Shown here piece by piece: positions 52,501-62,313 of a DNA stretch of 64,000 nt. Source of the DNA: Verrucomicrobiaceae bacterium (GTDB lineage: Bacteria; Verrucomicrobiota; Verrucomicrobiia; Verrucomicrobiales; Verrucomicrobiaceae); the NCBI GenBank assembly GCA_019694165.1, contig JAIBCL010000008.1, forward strand, positions 208,940 to 272,939, read 5' to 3'. Each line of letters opens with the position of its first letter. Position 1 is the first letter of the stretch. The notes under the pieces were generated by a model. It did no database searches. It was not told the DNA's origin and saw only the letters and a list, made by a program, of their open reading frames with translations. Both the position numbers and the translations under genes were made by a program.

Positions 52501-55500
52501 CGAATTGGGCTGAAGTGTCCCAGAACGGCACGTCAGGACTTGCATTGCGCAGCGATGGCACCTTATGGGCCTGGGGCTTGAACTTGAACGGCCAGTTGGG
52601 CGACGGCACCACCAGCACCAAAACGGCTCCAACTCAGATCGGTATCGCTTCATGGTCCAAGATCGCCATGGGCAGTGCTTTTTCGGCTGCGATTCAAACA
52701 AACGGAACACTATGGCTGTCGGGATCGAACACGAGCGGCCAGTTGGGAGATGGTACGACGACGCAGCGGACCAGCTTTGCGCAGATCGGAACCGCGACGA
52801 ACTGGGTCAGTGTCGCCTGTGGTGCGTCACATACATTGGCCGTGAATTCGTTGGGCGAACTATGGGCATGGGGTGCCAACACCAGCAGCCAACTAGGCGA
52901 CGGTACTACAACCGCATCACTCGTACCGGTGCGTATCGGCACAGCATCGGACTGGGCTTCAGTCGCGGCGGTGCAGTCTAGTTCCTATGCGATCAAGACC
53001 ACGGGCACTTTATGGGCCTGGGGCTTGAATTCCACCGGCCAGCTCGGCGATGGCACGACGACTATCAAGACCATACCGACCCAAATCGGAACAGACACGA
53101 CCTGGACGCAGATCGTCGCCGGAGCCAACAACGCTGCTGGAAGAAAGAGTGATGGCACTCTTTGGATTTGGGGGAATAACGCGGGCGGGCAGTTCGGCAA
53201 CGGCACCACGACGAGTGTTTTCTCCCCGGTTCAATATGGCACCACGAATGACTGGACGATGATCACGCTGGGCGTCAACCATGCCACAGCCTTGCGCGCG
53301 GACGGCTCCATGTGGACTGCTGGAGAGTCGAACGGAGGCACAACGGGCGTGTGGCCGCGTGCGTTGGCTCTGGCAGCCGCGAACACAAGCACTTGGAACC
53401 AGGTGACCGGCATGGGTTTTGCGTTTCACGCTATACGCAGTGACAACACTCTTTGGGCCTTTGGCACCGGCAGCAACGGCAACCTGGGCACCGGAAGTTT
53501 CAGCGACGCGCGTGCGCCGACCCAGATCGGAACTCTGACGGATTGGAAGCAAGTCTCGGAGGGAACCGGGAGCTCCGCACTAGCGGTGAAGACGACGGGC
53601 ACACTATGGGCCTGGGGCAACAACAATTCCAGCCAACTGGGTGACGGGACCACCACCACGCGCTCCAGCCCGGTGCAGATCGGCACAGCCACGGACTGGA
53701 AGCAGGTGGCTGCCGGAGGCTCGCACACCATCGCCATCACGACAGGCGGCACGCTCTGGGCCTGGGGAAACAACTCGAGTGGGCAGCACGGAGACGGCAC
53801 GACCACGAGCAAGACCGTGCCGACACAAATCGGGGCGCTGACAACTTGGAACAAGATCGCAGCGGGAAGCAGCCACTGCCTGGCGATCAAAACGGACGGC
53901 ACCTTGTGGGCCTGGGGATTAAACTCAAACGGCCAACTCGGCGACGGCAGCAACACGCAACGTACCACCCCAGTGCAGGTCGGCACAGCGACCAATTGGA
54001 CGGAGATTTTCTGCGGTTTTTTTCATTCCCTGGCCCTGCGCTCGGACGGTACGCTCTGGACCTGGGGGCTTGGCACGAGTGGACAGCTCGGCAGTGGTGC
54101 GACGACCAGCCGCAACGCGCCCGTGCAAGTGGGCACGGACACCAACTGGGCGAAGATCACCGCAGGCCAGAACTCCACGGTTGCCATCAAGACGGATGGC
54201 TCGATCTGGGTATGCGGCCAGAACAATTTCGGCCAGTGCGGTCTCGGGACGAATACCAATGTTCTCTCACTCACCCGGATCGGCACAGACACCGCTTATA
54301 CATCTGCCGCGTTCGGCGCGACTTCGCTGGCCGTGATGCGCCAGGGAGCGGGATTCTTCACGGCGGGCGCCTCCGCCGGACCGCGCACGATGGCTGGCGG
54401 TCGAGATTCGCGAGTGCTGGCTCCCATCCTGCCCGCACTCGCGGCACAGAGCTTCAACGCGCTCGCGGCGAGCTACAGCGTTTATCAATCGCCCGTGACC
54501 GTGACGACGACGAGCGGCCTCGTGCCGACGGTCGAACTGGTGTCCGGTCCTGCGACGGTGAGCGGCAATCAGATCACGCTCACCGGCGCGGGCACGGTGG
54601 TGGTCACGGCTTACCAATATGGCGACGATGCGGCGTGGAATGCGATCCCGCCGATGCGTTTCAGTTTCACGGTCGGAAACTCGCTGGCCGTCAGCTTTCC
54701 CACACCCGGCAGCACCGGGCTGACGAGCAATGGCTTCAACGCCACCAACGTGGTGCTCAATCCCACGCTCGGATTCGCGCCCGGCCTCGGCACCATCCTC
54801 ACGCTGGTGAACAACACGGGTTCCGGCCCGATCGTCGGCACGTTCCCCGGCGTGCCGCAGGATGGCTACATCACGATGAGCTTCGGCGGAGTGAGCTACG
54901 GCTTCCAGGTCGATTACACCGGCGGCGATGGCAATGACATCGTGCTCACCCATGTGATCGCGCCGCAGACGATCACGGTTGCGCAGATCAATCCGAAACT
55001 GACGACGGACGCGCCCTTTGCCATCGCCGCATCCTCGTCGAGCCTGCTCCCGGTGAGCTTGAGCGTCGTTACCGGACCGGCGACCGTGAGCGGCTCCACA
55101 GTCACTCTGACCGGCACTGCGGGATCGGTGACGATCAAGGCGAGCCAGACGGGCAACGCGCTATTCCTCACCGCGCCAGATGTGCTCGTGACGTTTGCGG
55201 TGGGCAGCGGCACGATGAAGTTCTCGCAGGTCAGCACGGGAGACACGGGGGTGTCATCGCTCGCGGTGGGCACGGACGGAACCTTGTGGGCCTGGGGATT
55301 GAACTCGTTCAGCCAGATCGGCGACGGCACCTCGACCAACCGCTATGTTCCGGTGAAGATCGGCGTTGCGACGAATTGGTTCCGCGTGTCGGCGGGTTTC
55401 AATCATTCGCTGGCGGTGAAAAGCGACGGCACGCTGTGGGCCTGGGGTGGCAATACAAGCAGCCAGCTCGGCGACGGCACCACTTCGACGCGGAGTGTCC

Positions 55501-58500
55501 CCACCCAGATCGGCGCGCTGACCAACTGGACGAATGTCGCGGCGGGATCGAGTTTTTCGGCGGGTTTGAAAAGTGACGGCACTCTGTGGACCTGGGGAGT
55601 GAACACGAACGGCCAGCTCGGCCAGGGGGACACGACGACACGCACGACGCCCACTCAAGTCGGAACCGCCACGGACTGGGCATCAGTGTATGCGACTCAA
55701 TCGCACCTGCTGGCCATCAAGACGAATGGCACGCTTTGGGCCTGCGGCCTGAATTCCAGCGGGCAGCTCGGGCTGGGCGACTCGACCAACCGCACCTCAC
55801 TGACGCAGGTGGGAACCGCAACGAACTGGAAGGCAGCGGCCGGGAGTTTGTTCACGCTCGCGGTACGGACCGATGGCACGCTGTGGTCTTGGGGTTCAAA
55901 CTCCGGCGGACAGCTCGGAGATGGCTCCACCACGAGTCGGAACCTGCCGGCACAGGTGGGCACGGCCACGGATTGGAATTCCGTGGAGGCTGGCAACACG
56001 CACAGCATTGCCGTCAAGACTGACGGCAGCCTGTGGTCGTGGGGCGGCAACACGTTTGGCCAGACGGGCAATGGCAACATGACCAGCCCGCAGACATTGC
56101 CACTGCGGGTGGGGACTGCCACAGACTGGGCTACGTCCGTCGGCGGTTCATCGGGCACCCATGCGTTGAAGACGGACGGCACACTCTGGGCGTGGGGTGA
56201 TTGCAGCGGTTACTCAGCCACAAGTGCGCGCGGGTTCGCGCGCGCGATGGCGTTTGCGCCCGGGACTCTCGTGCAAGTCGCGACGGGGGGCACTCATAAC
56301 ATGTTTCTAAAGAGCGACCGTTCCCTCTGGACGTGGGGGGCAAACAACGTCAGCCAGCTCGGCATCGGCGGCACGCTCAACTCCGACCCGGTCCAGGTCG
56401 GCACCGTGACGACATGGGCGCAGGCTCGACCTGGCAACTTGTATTCGGGAGCCTTGCGCCAGGATGGCAGTTTGTGGATGTGGGGCAATAACGGTTCCAA
56501 CCAACTGGGTGACGGCACCACGACGACGCGCACCACGCCTGTGCAGATCGGCGCCGCCACAGATTGGGCCGTCCTGGAGCCGGCGGCAGGCACAGGCTCG
56601 CATACTCTGGCCTTGAAATCTGGCGGGACATTGTGGGCCTGGGGCAGCAATACCAGCGGCCAGATCGGAGACGGCACCACTGTCACCAAAACGGTGCCCA
56701 CGCAGATAGGCACCGATACGGACTGGTCAAAAATCGCCGCCGGGTCGAGCCACTCCCTGGGCCTGAAGACCAACGGTACCGTCTGGGCATGGGGGCAGAA
56801 TTCGTTCAGTCAACTCGGCGATGGGACCACGACGCAGCGCACGACTCCTGTACAGATCGGCACGGATACGAGTTGGGCGCGGATTTCCGCCTCCGGCACA
56901 TCCTCCTACGCGATCAAGGCGAACGGCACCTTGTGGTCATGGGGCAGCAATGCCAGCGGGCAGCTCGGCCTTGGGGACACGACCACACGCACGACCCCCA
57001 CACAAGTTGGAACAGCCGTGGACTGGGCGCAGGTCAGCGCCGGAACAAATCACGCTGCCGCCATCAAGTCGGACGGGTCTCTTTGGATTTGGGGCCAGAA
57101 CATCGCGGGCCAGCTCGGCGATGGAGCGTCCGCGCAGCAAAACTCGCCTGTGCGCGTGGGCACCAGCACGGGCTGGGTATCCGTGTCATGCGGTCAGCTG
57201 CACACCGTGGCGGTACGCGACGATGGCTCGGTCTGGACGGCGGGGAACAACGGCTCCTTGCGCCTCACCTCCGCCTCTGGCCGATCTCCGTACATCGGGG
57301 CGCCCGTCGTGCCCGCGCTCAGTGCGCAGACTCTGAATGTCACCCCCGTCGGCACGAATCCATACCGATTCACCGCCAGCAGCGGGCTGCCGGTATCACT
57401 TTCTCTGGTTTCTGGCTCCGCCACGATCGCGGGCGATGAGGTCACCCTCACGGGACCATCTGGCAGCAGCGTGGAGGTGCTGGCCTGGCAGCCGGGGGAT
57501 GACTCGGCCTGGAACGCCACGGGGCCGGTGAGCATCCTGCTTGCGAAGGTTGACCCCCCTGTCGTCGTCAGCGCCTCGCACAGCAGCATCACGGGCGGCG
57601 GCGCGACGCTCGGTGCCACAGTGAATCCCAATGGTGGGGCGACGAGCGTGTTGTTTCAATACGGCACCAGCCCGACGCTCGCCACCTCCACGAACACGGG
57701 CGGCCAGAACATCGGCTCTGGAACATCCAATGTCGCCGCCACGCCCGTCGCCATCACGGGTCTCACGCCGCTCACAACCTATTACTACCGTGCGGTGGCG
57801 ACGAACGGCGGCGGGTCGACGAACGGCACGATCCAGAGCTTCACCACGCTCGGGCCTGACATCGGCGTCGAGCAGCCTTCGGGCACGCCGCTCACCGGCG
57901 GCGTGTCGTCAGTCAGCTTCGCCAGCACGAACCTTGGCGCGTCATCGGCGGCTTTGACTTTCACGATCCGCAGCACGGTTGCGGGCGCGACGCTGAACCT
58001 CGGGGCGATCAGCCTGGGCGGAACGGGGGCGAATGACTTCACACTCAACACCGCGGGCATGAGCAGCACCATCGCGGGCGGCGGCAGTTCCACATTCACC
58101 GTCACTTTCACGCCGTTCCTCGCGGGCGCGCGCGCAGCGACGCTCAGCATCCCGAGCAATGACGCGGATGAGAATCCTTTCCTTGTTACGCTTAGCGGCA
58201 CGGGCGTCGCCGTCCCAGGTCCGACGCAGACCATCGTCGGTCCGGCCACGCTCGCACCGAGATTCCTCGCGGACGGATCGTTCAGCCTGGCCTTTGGCGC
58301 GACGAGCGGGCTGCCGTTGACGTGGCAAATCGTGGGCGGCACTGCGGCGACGCTATCGGGCGGCGTGTTCACCCCTGTGAGCGCGGGAGCCGTTACGGTG
58401 CGCATCAGCCAGGGCGGCGGCGGTGGGTACAATGCAGCCGCGGATGTGTACCGCACCTTGCTGATCGCGGACGGGAAGTTTGCCAAACTCGCGGCAGGAT

Positions 58501-61500
58501 GCACCTCCAGTCACGGGCTGGGCATCAAGACGGATGGTTCGCTGTGGGCCTGGGGGTTGAACAACAGCGGCCAGCTCGGCAATGGCGCGACGACAAACTC
58601 GAATGCGCTCGTCCACGTTGGCACGGCGATGGATTGGACAGACGTGGCGGCGGGCAACACATTCAGCGTGGGGATTCGCGCGGGCACGCTCTGGACTTGG
58701 GGCTTGAACTCGTCGGGCCAGCTCGGGCAGGGCGATACCACGCAACGCACCACGCCCACGCAGGTGGGTACGGCCTCGGACTGGGTGGCGGTAGCCGCCA
58801 GCACCACAAACGCTTTTGCGATCAAGAGCGACGGCACCCTCTGGGCCTGGGGCAGCAACACCAGCAGCCAGCTCGGTGACGGTACCACGACCCAGCGCAA
58901 CAGCCCGGTGCAAATCGGCACGGCCACGAACTGGACGGCGGTCGCCTGCGGCAATCCGCACACCATTGCGCGGCGCGCGGACGGCACGCTCTGGGCCTGG
59001 GGGCCGAACAGCACGGGCCAGCTCGGCGTAGGCGACACCACGGCGCGCACCACGCCTACACAGATCGGCACGGGCACGACGTGGAGCAATGCCATCGGCT
59101 GCGCCAGCTCATCCTCGTGGGCGATCCAGACCAATGGCACTCTCTGGGCCTGGGGGCAAAACAACGCTTTGCTTGGCGATGGCTCCGGCACCCAGCGCAA
59201 CAGCCCTGTGCAAATCGGCGCCGCCACGAACTGGACGCGCATCCAGGGCGGCAGCACCCAGGCTCTCGGCACACGCGCTGACGGTTCGCTCTGGCGCTTC
59301 GGTTCAGCCACCTCTAGCGGCGGTGGCTTTGGCAGCGGCACGTCGTCAACCACACCCGTGCGGATCGGAACTGATCCCGACTGGAGCACGGCGGTCTGCG
59401 GCACCAACCACTCCGCCGCTTTGAAGACCGACGGCACTCTTTGGACCACCACTGGCAATGGCAGCAGCGGACAGCTCGCTTATCCTCATCCGAACTTCGT
59501 CCCCATCGTCAGCGGCGGCGTGTCGGTGGCTGCGACGGCCACCTCGCATACACACTTCATCCGCCCCGACGGCACACTCTGGGGTGTCTCCACCAACGCC
59601 GGTCTGGGAGATTTTGGCGATGGCACCTCCACGCGCCGGCCTCTGCCTGTGCAAATCGGTGCCGCGACGAACTGGGCGGATGTCAGCGGCGGCACCAGCC
59701 ACTCCCTTGCCCTGCGTGCCGACGGCACCTTGTGGGCCACGGGCATCAACAGCAGCGGCCAGCTCGGTGACGGCACCACCACGAGCAAGTCCGTTTTCAC
59801 CCAGATCGGCACGGCCTCGTGGCAGAAGATTTTTGCCAGCTTCAGCTTCAGCGCGGGTGTGCGCGCCGACGGCACGCTTTGGACGTGGGGCACGAATACC
59901 AGCGGACAGCTCGGCCTCGGGGACACCGCCCTGCGTCTCAGCCCGACGCAAGTCGGCACGGACACGAACTGGGCCGATGTGTCCTGCGGCAACTCACACA
60001 TGATCGCGCTGAAAACCGACGGGACTCTCTGGGCTTGGGGGAGCAATGGATCCGGCGAAGTCGGCGACGGCACCAACACGCAGCGCGCAACGCCCGTGCA
60101 AGTCGGCACGGCTGCGGACTGGAGCGCGATCGCCGCCAGCAACTTGTTCTCCGTCGCCCGCAAAACCAACGGCACCCTTTGGACTTGGGGGAGCAATACG
60201 TCAGGCCAATTGGGACTCGGCGACACCACCAACAGGCTCACGCCCACGCAAATCAGTGCAGAGACGGACTGGGTGCAGATCAGCGCCGCATCGGGTGTTC
60301 TTATTGCCCTCAAACCCAACGGCACTCTCTGGGCTTGTGGAAGCAACGGCAACGGCCAGCTCGGAGATGGCACCACGACCTCGCGAAGCACGTTGCAGCA
60401 GGTCGGCACGCACGATTCGTGGACCGAAATCGGACGGCCCACCATCGCCACCAACCTCGTCGCCATCACCGCCGACGGCACGCTCTGGGGACTCGGCAAC
60501 AACGGCGACCTCCAGCTTTCCTCCGCCGCGCGCGTGAACTCCGAGTTCGATTACGCCCATCCCGCCATCGGCACGCAGACCATCAGCTTCCCCGCCGTCA
60601 CCATCACTGGTTACAACACGCCTATCACGCTCAATGCCACGGCGTCCTCCGGTCTGCCGGTCTCATATTTTGTCAGCGGCCCCGCGAGCGTGAGCGGGAA
60701 CCAGTTCACCGTCACCGGGCCGGGCACGGTGAAGCTCCTCGCTTATCAGGCCGGGGAGCGGCCGGCGTGGCACAATGCGCCCGTCGAGCAGGCCACGATC
60801 CTGTTCCCGGACATCGCGGTGGAACAGCCCGCGGGCAGTCCGTTGACAGACGGCGCGGCCACCGTGGACATCGGCAGTGCGGCGGTCGCTGTCGCGGTGA
60901 GCAAGACCTTCACTCTGAAAAACACCGGCACTGCCACGCTCAACATCGCGGGTGGCAGCATCAACGGGTCGCACGCAGCAGACTTCGTCCTTGGCGCGCT
61001 GCCCGCAACGGTGAGCGTCGGTGGAAATACCACTTTCACCGTCACCTTCACGCCCGCTGCCTCGGGGGCGCGCTCCGCGGCGCTCCACATCAACTGCGAC
61101 GATCCCGATGAATCCCCCTTTGACATCAATCTCACCGGCTACGGCCTCACGCCGTATCAGACGGCCCAGCAGAATGCGGGCATCACCGGCACGGCGGATC
61201 CCAATGGTGACGCGGATGGAGACGGTGTTTCCAATGTGATGGAGGTTGCTTTCGGAACGAATCCCGGTGCCGGCGGTTCCGGCTCCGGCGCCTTGCAGCA
61301 CACGGGCGGCTTCGGCGGCGGTGGAGTGATTACGAATACAGGCCAGCCGATCGTCGAACAGCAGCCCGCGCCCAACACCGTGGATGTGCGCGCAGTTTTT
61401 GTGCGGCGCAAGGACGCCGCACCGCTCGGCCTCGGCTACACCGTGCAGTTCAGCGCCGATCTCGGCACCTGGCAGAGCAGCACCGCCACGCCCACGGTGC

Positions 61501-61604
61501 TGGCTGACGACGGCACCTATCAGATCGTCAGCGTGCCATATCCGTTCTTTGTCGGGAAGAAGAAGGCACGCTTCTTCCGCGTGGTGGTCAGTCTCGCCCC
61601 TTGA
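49557..61604 (+). CDS. Giant M36-type metalloprotease with 42 RCC1 repeats and Ig/FnIII/ASPM-SPD-2-Hydin-like domains
   Basis: One uninterrupted frame of 4015 residues. An N-terminal hydrophobic segment (AFVLIAVVVFVASLWWW) acts as signal or anchor. Residues 108-220 resemble the fungalysin/thermolysin propeptide (FTP). Residues 360-735 are an M36-type peptidase with HELCH (H519, E520, H523) and GEGWSDFYG (E546). Then come three modules, each Ig-like domain, 14 RCC1 units, Ig-like domain, at about residues 844-1709, 1800-2660 and 2885-3750. A fibronectin-III-like domain (PLTTYYYRAVATNGGGS) and an ASPM-SPD-2-Hydin-like domain lie between modules 2 and 3, and a second ASPM-SPD-2-Hydin-like domain follows module 3. 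Near the end ADPNGDADGDGVSNVMEVAF is a calcium-binding type 3 motif, followed by a beta domain (FSADLGTWQSS). There is no PEP-CTERM tail. It is probably secreted or surface-bound. Confidence 0.88.
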   Translation: MKSPLCVRAFVLIAVVVFVASLWWWMGRGLNPDRSSALTTARREPMNHPPVTTPEDPVSATEVQAAAGAKHTHGRVESIDVRTEHRAAPALQADRAHALMRLTAEVPGVKVDFDPVTGAPSLVQATGRFLTPPAEPGANPRSLVEGYIDAHRDLFGHDAGALRTARVSREDVTQHSGMVTLVWNQQVNGIPVFKTIAKANITKKGEIISISDHFAGLPVPNRGEAVLSAERAIALAAASLDDVLPETEVRATTQPDGTEQRRRYAAPGQSDTTAQLTYLPMNTSDMRLGWDVTTMSLAQNEMFRMVVDAESGEVLFRTSLTADISDASYRIFTSDSPSPFSPGHDVPSSVQPPSVSRQLVTLQALNTTASPNGWINDGVTETLGNNVDAHTDTNADNVADLPRPTSATRVFDFAADLAQAPSTYKDAAVTNLFYWSNFFHDKTYELGFTESAGNFQTDNFGRGGLGNDAVQADAQDGSGTDNANFSTPADGSPGRMQMFLWTGPNPDRDGDFEMEVVLHELCHGLSNRLVGGGVGISSTVTQGMGEGWSDFYGLAFLAEASDNINGNWARGGWSRYLLGGTFTENYYYGGRRYPYTTNKLKNPLTFRDIDPAQQNVHAGIPRSPVVANTANQVHNMGNVWCVTLWDVRANLITKHGFATGNQLALQLVTDGMKLSPANPNFLQARDGIIQADLVNNAGANKAELWAAFAKRGMGVSASSPAATTTVGLVEAYDVPGLLAVTPTTAYDTIGVQGGPFSVTSRDYTLTNNDTVPVNWTAAKTQTWTTLSATSGTLAPGASTTITWSLNAGANALGVGEQTDTLTITNTTGNVTQQCPLSLVVNGSPVAQTITFPPLSPKLTSAAPFALTATATSGLPVTYAIVSGPATVSGSTVTLTGATGSVTIRASQSGSALYLPATDVLRSFVVGTNFQFAKVVAGSNGSNTFAIRADGTLWSWGITGSSGALADNTTDGRLTPTQVGTASNWAEVSQNGTSGLALRSDGTLWAWGLNLNGQLGDGTTSTKTAPTQIGIASWSKIAMGSAFSAAIQTNGTLWLSGSNTSGQLGDGTTTQRTSFAQIGTATNWVSVACGASHTLAVNSLGELWAWGANTSSQLGDGTTTASLVPVRIGTASDWASVAAVQSSSYAIKTTGTLWAWGLNSTGQLGDGTTTIKTIPTQIGTDTTWTQIVAGANNAAGRKSDGTLWIWGNNAGGQFGNGTTTSVFSPVQYGTTNDWTMITLGVNHATALRADGSMWTAGESNGGTTGVWPRALALAAANTSTWNQVTGMGFAFHAIRSDNTLWAFGTGSNGNLGTGSFSDARAPTQIGTLTDWKQVSEGTGSSALAVKTTGTLWAWGNNNSSQLGDGTTTTRSSPVQIGTATDWKQVAAGGSHTIAITTGGTLWAWGNNSSGQHGDGTTTSKTVPTQIGALTTWNKIAAGSSHCLAIKTDGTLWAWGLNSNGQLGDGSNTQRTTPVQVGTATNWTEIFCGFFHSLALRSDGTLWTWGLGTSGQLGSGATTSRNAPVQVGTDTNWAKITAGQNSTVAIKTDGSIWVCGQNNFGQCGLGTNTNVLSLTRIGTDTAYTSAAFGATSLAVMRQGAGFFTAGASAGPRTMAGGRDSRVLAPILPALAAQSFNALAASYSVYQSPVTVTTTSGLVPTVELVSGPATVSGNQITLTGAGTVVVTAYQYGDDAAWNAIPPMRFSFTVGNSLAVSFPTPGSTGLTSNGFNATNVVLNPTLGFAPGLGTILTLVNNTGSGPIVGTFPGVPQDGYITMSFGGVSYGFQVDYTGGDGNDIVLTHVIAPQTITVAQINPKLTTDAPFAIAASSSSLLPVSLSVVTGPATVSGSTVTLTGTAGSVTIKASQTGNALFLTAPDVLVTFAVGSGTMKFSQVSTGDTGVSSLAVGTDGTLWAWGLNSFSQIGDGTSTNRYVPVKIGVATNWFRVSAGFNHSLAVKSDGTLWAWGGNTSSQLGDGTTSTRSVPTQIGALTNWTNVAAGSSFSAGLKSDGTLWTWGVNTNGQLGQGDTTTRTTPTQVGTATDWASVYATQSHLLAIKTNGTLWACGLNSSGQLGLGDSTNRTSLTQVGTATNWKAAAGSLFTLAVRTDGTLWSWGSNSGGQLGDGSTTSRNLPAQVGTATDWNSVEAGNTHSIAVKTDGSLWSWGGNTFGQTGNGNMTSPQTLPLRVGTATDWATSVGGSSGTHALKTDGTLWAWGDCSGYSATSARGFARAMAFAPGTLVQVATGGTHNMFLKSDRSLWTWGANNVSQLGIGGTLNSDPVQVGTVTTWAQARPGNLYSGALRQDGSLWMWGNNGSNQLGDGTTTTRTTPVQIGAATDWAVLEPAAGTGSHTLALKSGGTLWAWGSNTSGQIGDGTTVTKTVPTQIGTDTDWSKIAAGSSHSLGLKTNGTVWAWGQNSFSQLGDGTTTQRTTPVQIGTDTSWARISASGTSSYAIKANGTLWSWGSNASGQLGLGDTTTRTTPTQVGTAVDWAQVSAGTNHAAAIKSDGSLWIWGQNIAGQLGDGASAQQNSPVRVGTSTGWVSVSCGQLHTVAVRDDGSVWTAGNNGSLRLTSASGRSPYIGAPVVPALSAQTLNVTPVGTNPYRFTASSGLPVSLSLVSGSATIAGDEVTLTGPSGSSVEVLAWQPGDDSAWNATGPVSILLAKVDPPVVVSASHSSITGGGATLGATVNPNGGATSVLFQYGTSPTLATSTNTGGQNIGSGTSNVAATPVAITGLTPLTTYYYRAVATNGGGSTNGTIQSFTTLGPDIGVEQPSGTPLTGGVSSVSFASTNLGASSAALTFTIRSTVAGATLNLGAISLGGTGANDFTLNTAGMSSTIAGGGSSTFTVTFTPFLAGARAATLSIPSNDADENPFLVTLSGTGVAVPGPTQTIVGPATLAPRFLADGSFSLAFGATSGLPLTWQIVGGTAATLSGGVFTPVSAGAVTVRISQGGGGGYNAAADVYRTLLIADGKFAKLAAGCTSSHGLGIKTDGSLWAWGLNNSGQLGNGATTNSNALVHVGTAMDWTDVAAGNTFSVGIRAGTLWTWGLNSSGQLGQGDTTQRTTPTQVGTASDWVAVAASTTNAFAIKSDGTLWAWGSNTSSQLGDGTTTQRNSPVQIGTATNWTAVACGNPHTIARRADGTLWAWGPNSTGQLGVGDTTARTTPTQIGTGTTWSNAIGCASSSSWAIQTNGTLWAWGQNNALLGDGSGTQRNSPVQIGAATNWTRIQGGSTQALGTRADGSLWRFGSATSSGGGFGSGTSSTTPVRIGTDPDWSTAVCGTNHSAALKTDGTLWTTTGNGSSGQLAYPHPNFVPIVSGGVSVAATATSHTHFIRPDGTLWGVSTNAGLGDFGDGTSTRRPLPVQIGAATNWADVSGGTSHSLALRADGTLWATGINSSGQLGDGTTTSKSVFTQIGTASWQKIFASFSFSAGVRADGTLWTWGTNTSGQLGLGDTALRLSPTQVGTDTNWADVSCGNSHMIALKTDGTLWAWGSNGSGEVGDGTNTQRATPVQVGTAADWSAIAASNLFSVARKTNGTLWTWGSNTSGQLGLGDTTNRLTPTQISAETDWVQISAASGVLIALKPNGTLWACGSNGNGQLGDGTTTSRSTLQQVGTHDSWTEIGRPTIATNLVAITADGTLWGLGNNGDLQLSSAARVNSEFDYAHPAIGTQTISFPAVTITGYNTPITLNATASSGLPVSYFVSGPASVSGNQFTVTGPGTVKLLAYQAGERPAWHNAPVEQATILFPDIAVEQPAGSPLTDGAATVDIGSAAVAVAVSKTFTLKNTGTATLNIAGGSINGSHAADFVLGALPATVSVGGNTTFTVTFTPAASGARSAALHINCDDPDESPFDINLTGYGLTPYQTAQQNAGITGTADPNGDADGDGVSNVMEVAFGTNPGAGGSGSGALQHTGGFGGGGVITNTGQPIVEQQPAPNTVDVRAVFVRRKDAAPLGLGYTVQFSADLGTWQSSTATPTVLADDGTYQIVSVPYPFFVGKKKARFFRVVVSLAP
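52341..54440 (+). repeat. RCC1 repeat block 1 (14 units of about 50 residues)
   Basis: Each unit has the pattern DGTLWAWGLNxxGQLGDGTT, then PTQIGTATxWxxVAAGxxHS. Fourteen units can be counted by eye. Units 7 (MWTAGESNGGTTGVWPRAL) and 14 (FFTAGASAGPRTMAGG) are degenerate and lack the GQLGDG loop. Confidence 0.85.
55210..57322 (+). repeat. RCC1 repeat block 2 (14 units)
   Basis: The unit pattern is the same as in block 1. Units 7 (WGDCSGYSATSARGFARAM) and 14 (VWTAGNNGSLRLTSASG) are again the degenerate ones. The block is enclosed by Ig-like domains with the motif SGLPVSLSLVSGSATIAGDE and a similar preceding one. Confidence 0.85.
58472..60570 (+). repeat. RCC1 repeat block 3 (14 units)
   Basis: Fourteen units by eye. 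Units 7 (LWTTTGNGSSGQLAYPHPN) and 14 (LWGLGNNGDLQLSSAARVN) diverge most, and unit 8 (LWGVSTNAGLGDFGDGTST) is also irregular. The unit length is about 49 residues. Confidence 0.85.
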
Positions 61605-61640
61605 CCGATGCTTCCGTCCAACCAGCTTCCCCTGCCCCGA

Positions 61641-62252
61641 ATGAAACATCTCGTCGCACTCATCTTCTTCCTGGTTCTCGCCGCGCAGCCCTCGCGCGCG
61701 GTCATCGTTTACAGCGGCATCCAGGACATCCCGGTGCCGAACACCAACGATGGTGTTTACCTCAACATCGCCACGGGCGCGGCCACCGGCACATATCCCG
61801 CGGACTGGAATTCGAAGCCGTATTTCAATCCGTTCTACGGCGGCGTGGCCATCGCCACCAGCGATCTCTTTCTGCCCGTCATCACGGGCGCGGACCAGGT
61901 GCTGAACCTGCCCTTCGGCTCGCTCATCGATCCGAGCCTCAGCTACACCACTGGCGAGAGCGGCTCGGGCACGCATGTGGGCGGTGGTGCTGGGCAGTTC
62001 ACCCTCGCCTTCGAAGGCTATGTCGGATACAAGTTCAAGACCACCATCAGCGGCCCGGAATACTACGGCTGGGCGCGGATCGTGATCGAGAACTCCGGCA
62101 GCGGTCTCATCCGCGACTGGGCCTACAATGACAGCGACGGCATCGGAATCCTGACCGGCATGTTGCTGGAGGCGCCTGAGCCTGGGCGCACATCGCTGTT
62201 GTTCGCTGCCGTCGCGTGCGCGGCATTGCGCCGACGCCGGTCCAGACTGTGA
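61641..62252 (+). CDS. PEP-CTERM protein
   Basis: A 203-residue exported protein. The signal peptide is MKHLVALIFFLVLAAQPSRA. The body contains DIPVPNTNDGVYLNIATGA and YYGWARIVIENSGSGLIRDW, which resemble small PEP-CTERM proteins of Verrucomicrobia. The C-terminus has the sorting signal APEPGRTSLLFAAVACAALR followed by RRRSRL: a PEP motif, a hydrophobic helix and an Arg tail recognised by exosortase. The ATG at 61641 is preferred over one 33 bases upstream. It follows the giant gene by 36 bp and may be co-transcribed with it. Confidence 0.85.
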   Translation: MKHLVALIFFLVLAAQPSRAVIVYSGIQDIPVPNTNDGVYLNIATGAATGTYPADWNSKPYFNPFYGGVAIATSDLFLPVITGADQVLNLPFGSLIDPSLSYTTGESGSGTHVGGGAGQFTLAFEGYVGYKFKTTISGPEYYGWARIVIENSGSGLIRDWAYNDSDGIGILTGMLLEAPEPGRTSLLFAAVACAALRRRRSRL

Positions 62253-62313
62253 CCTCACCCCGCGCGCATGGCGTTGCCTCCGCGGGTTTGACAAGGCCGC
62301 GCATCGTCCCAAG

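Noticed and set aside
52341..60570. Regularly spaced similar sequences of about 150 bp, considered as a CRISPR-like or satellite array
   Set aside because: The repeats are in frame inside one open reading frame and encode RCC1 units; unit length and sequence vary as protein repeats do.
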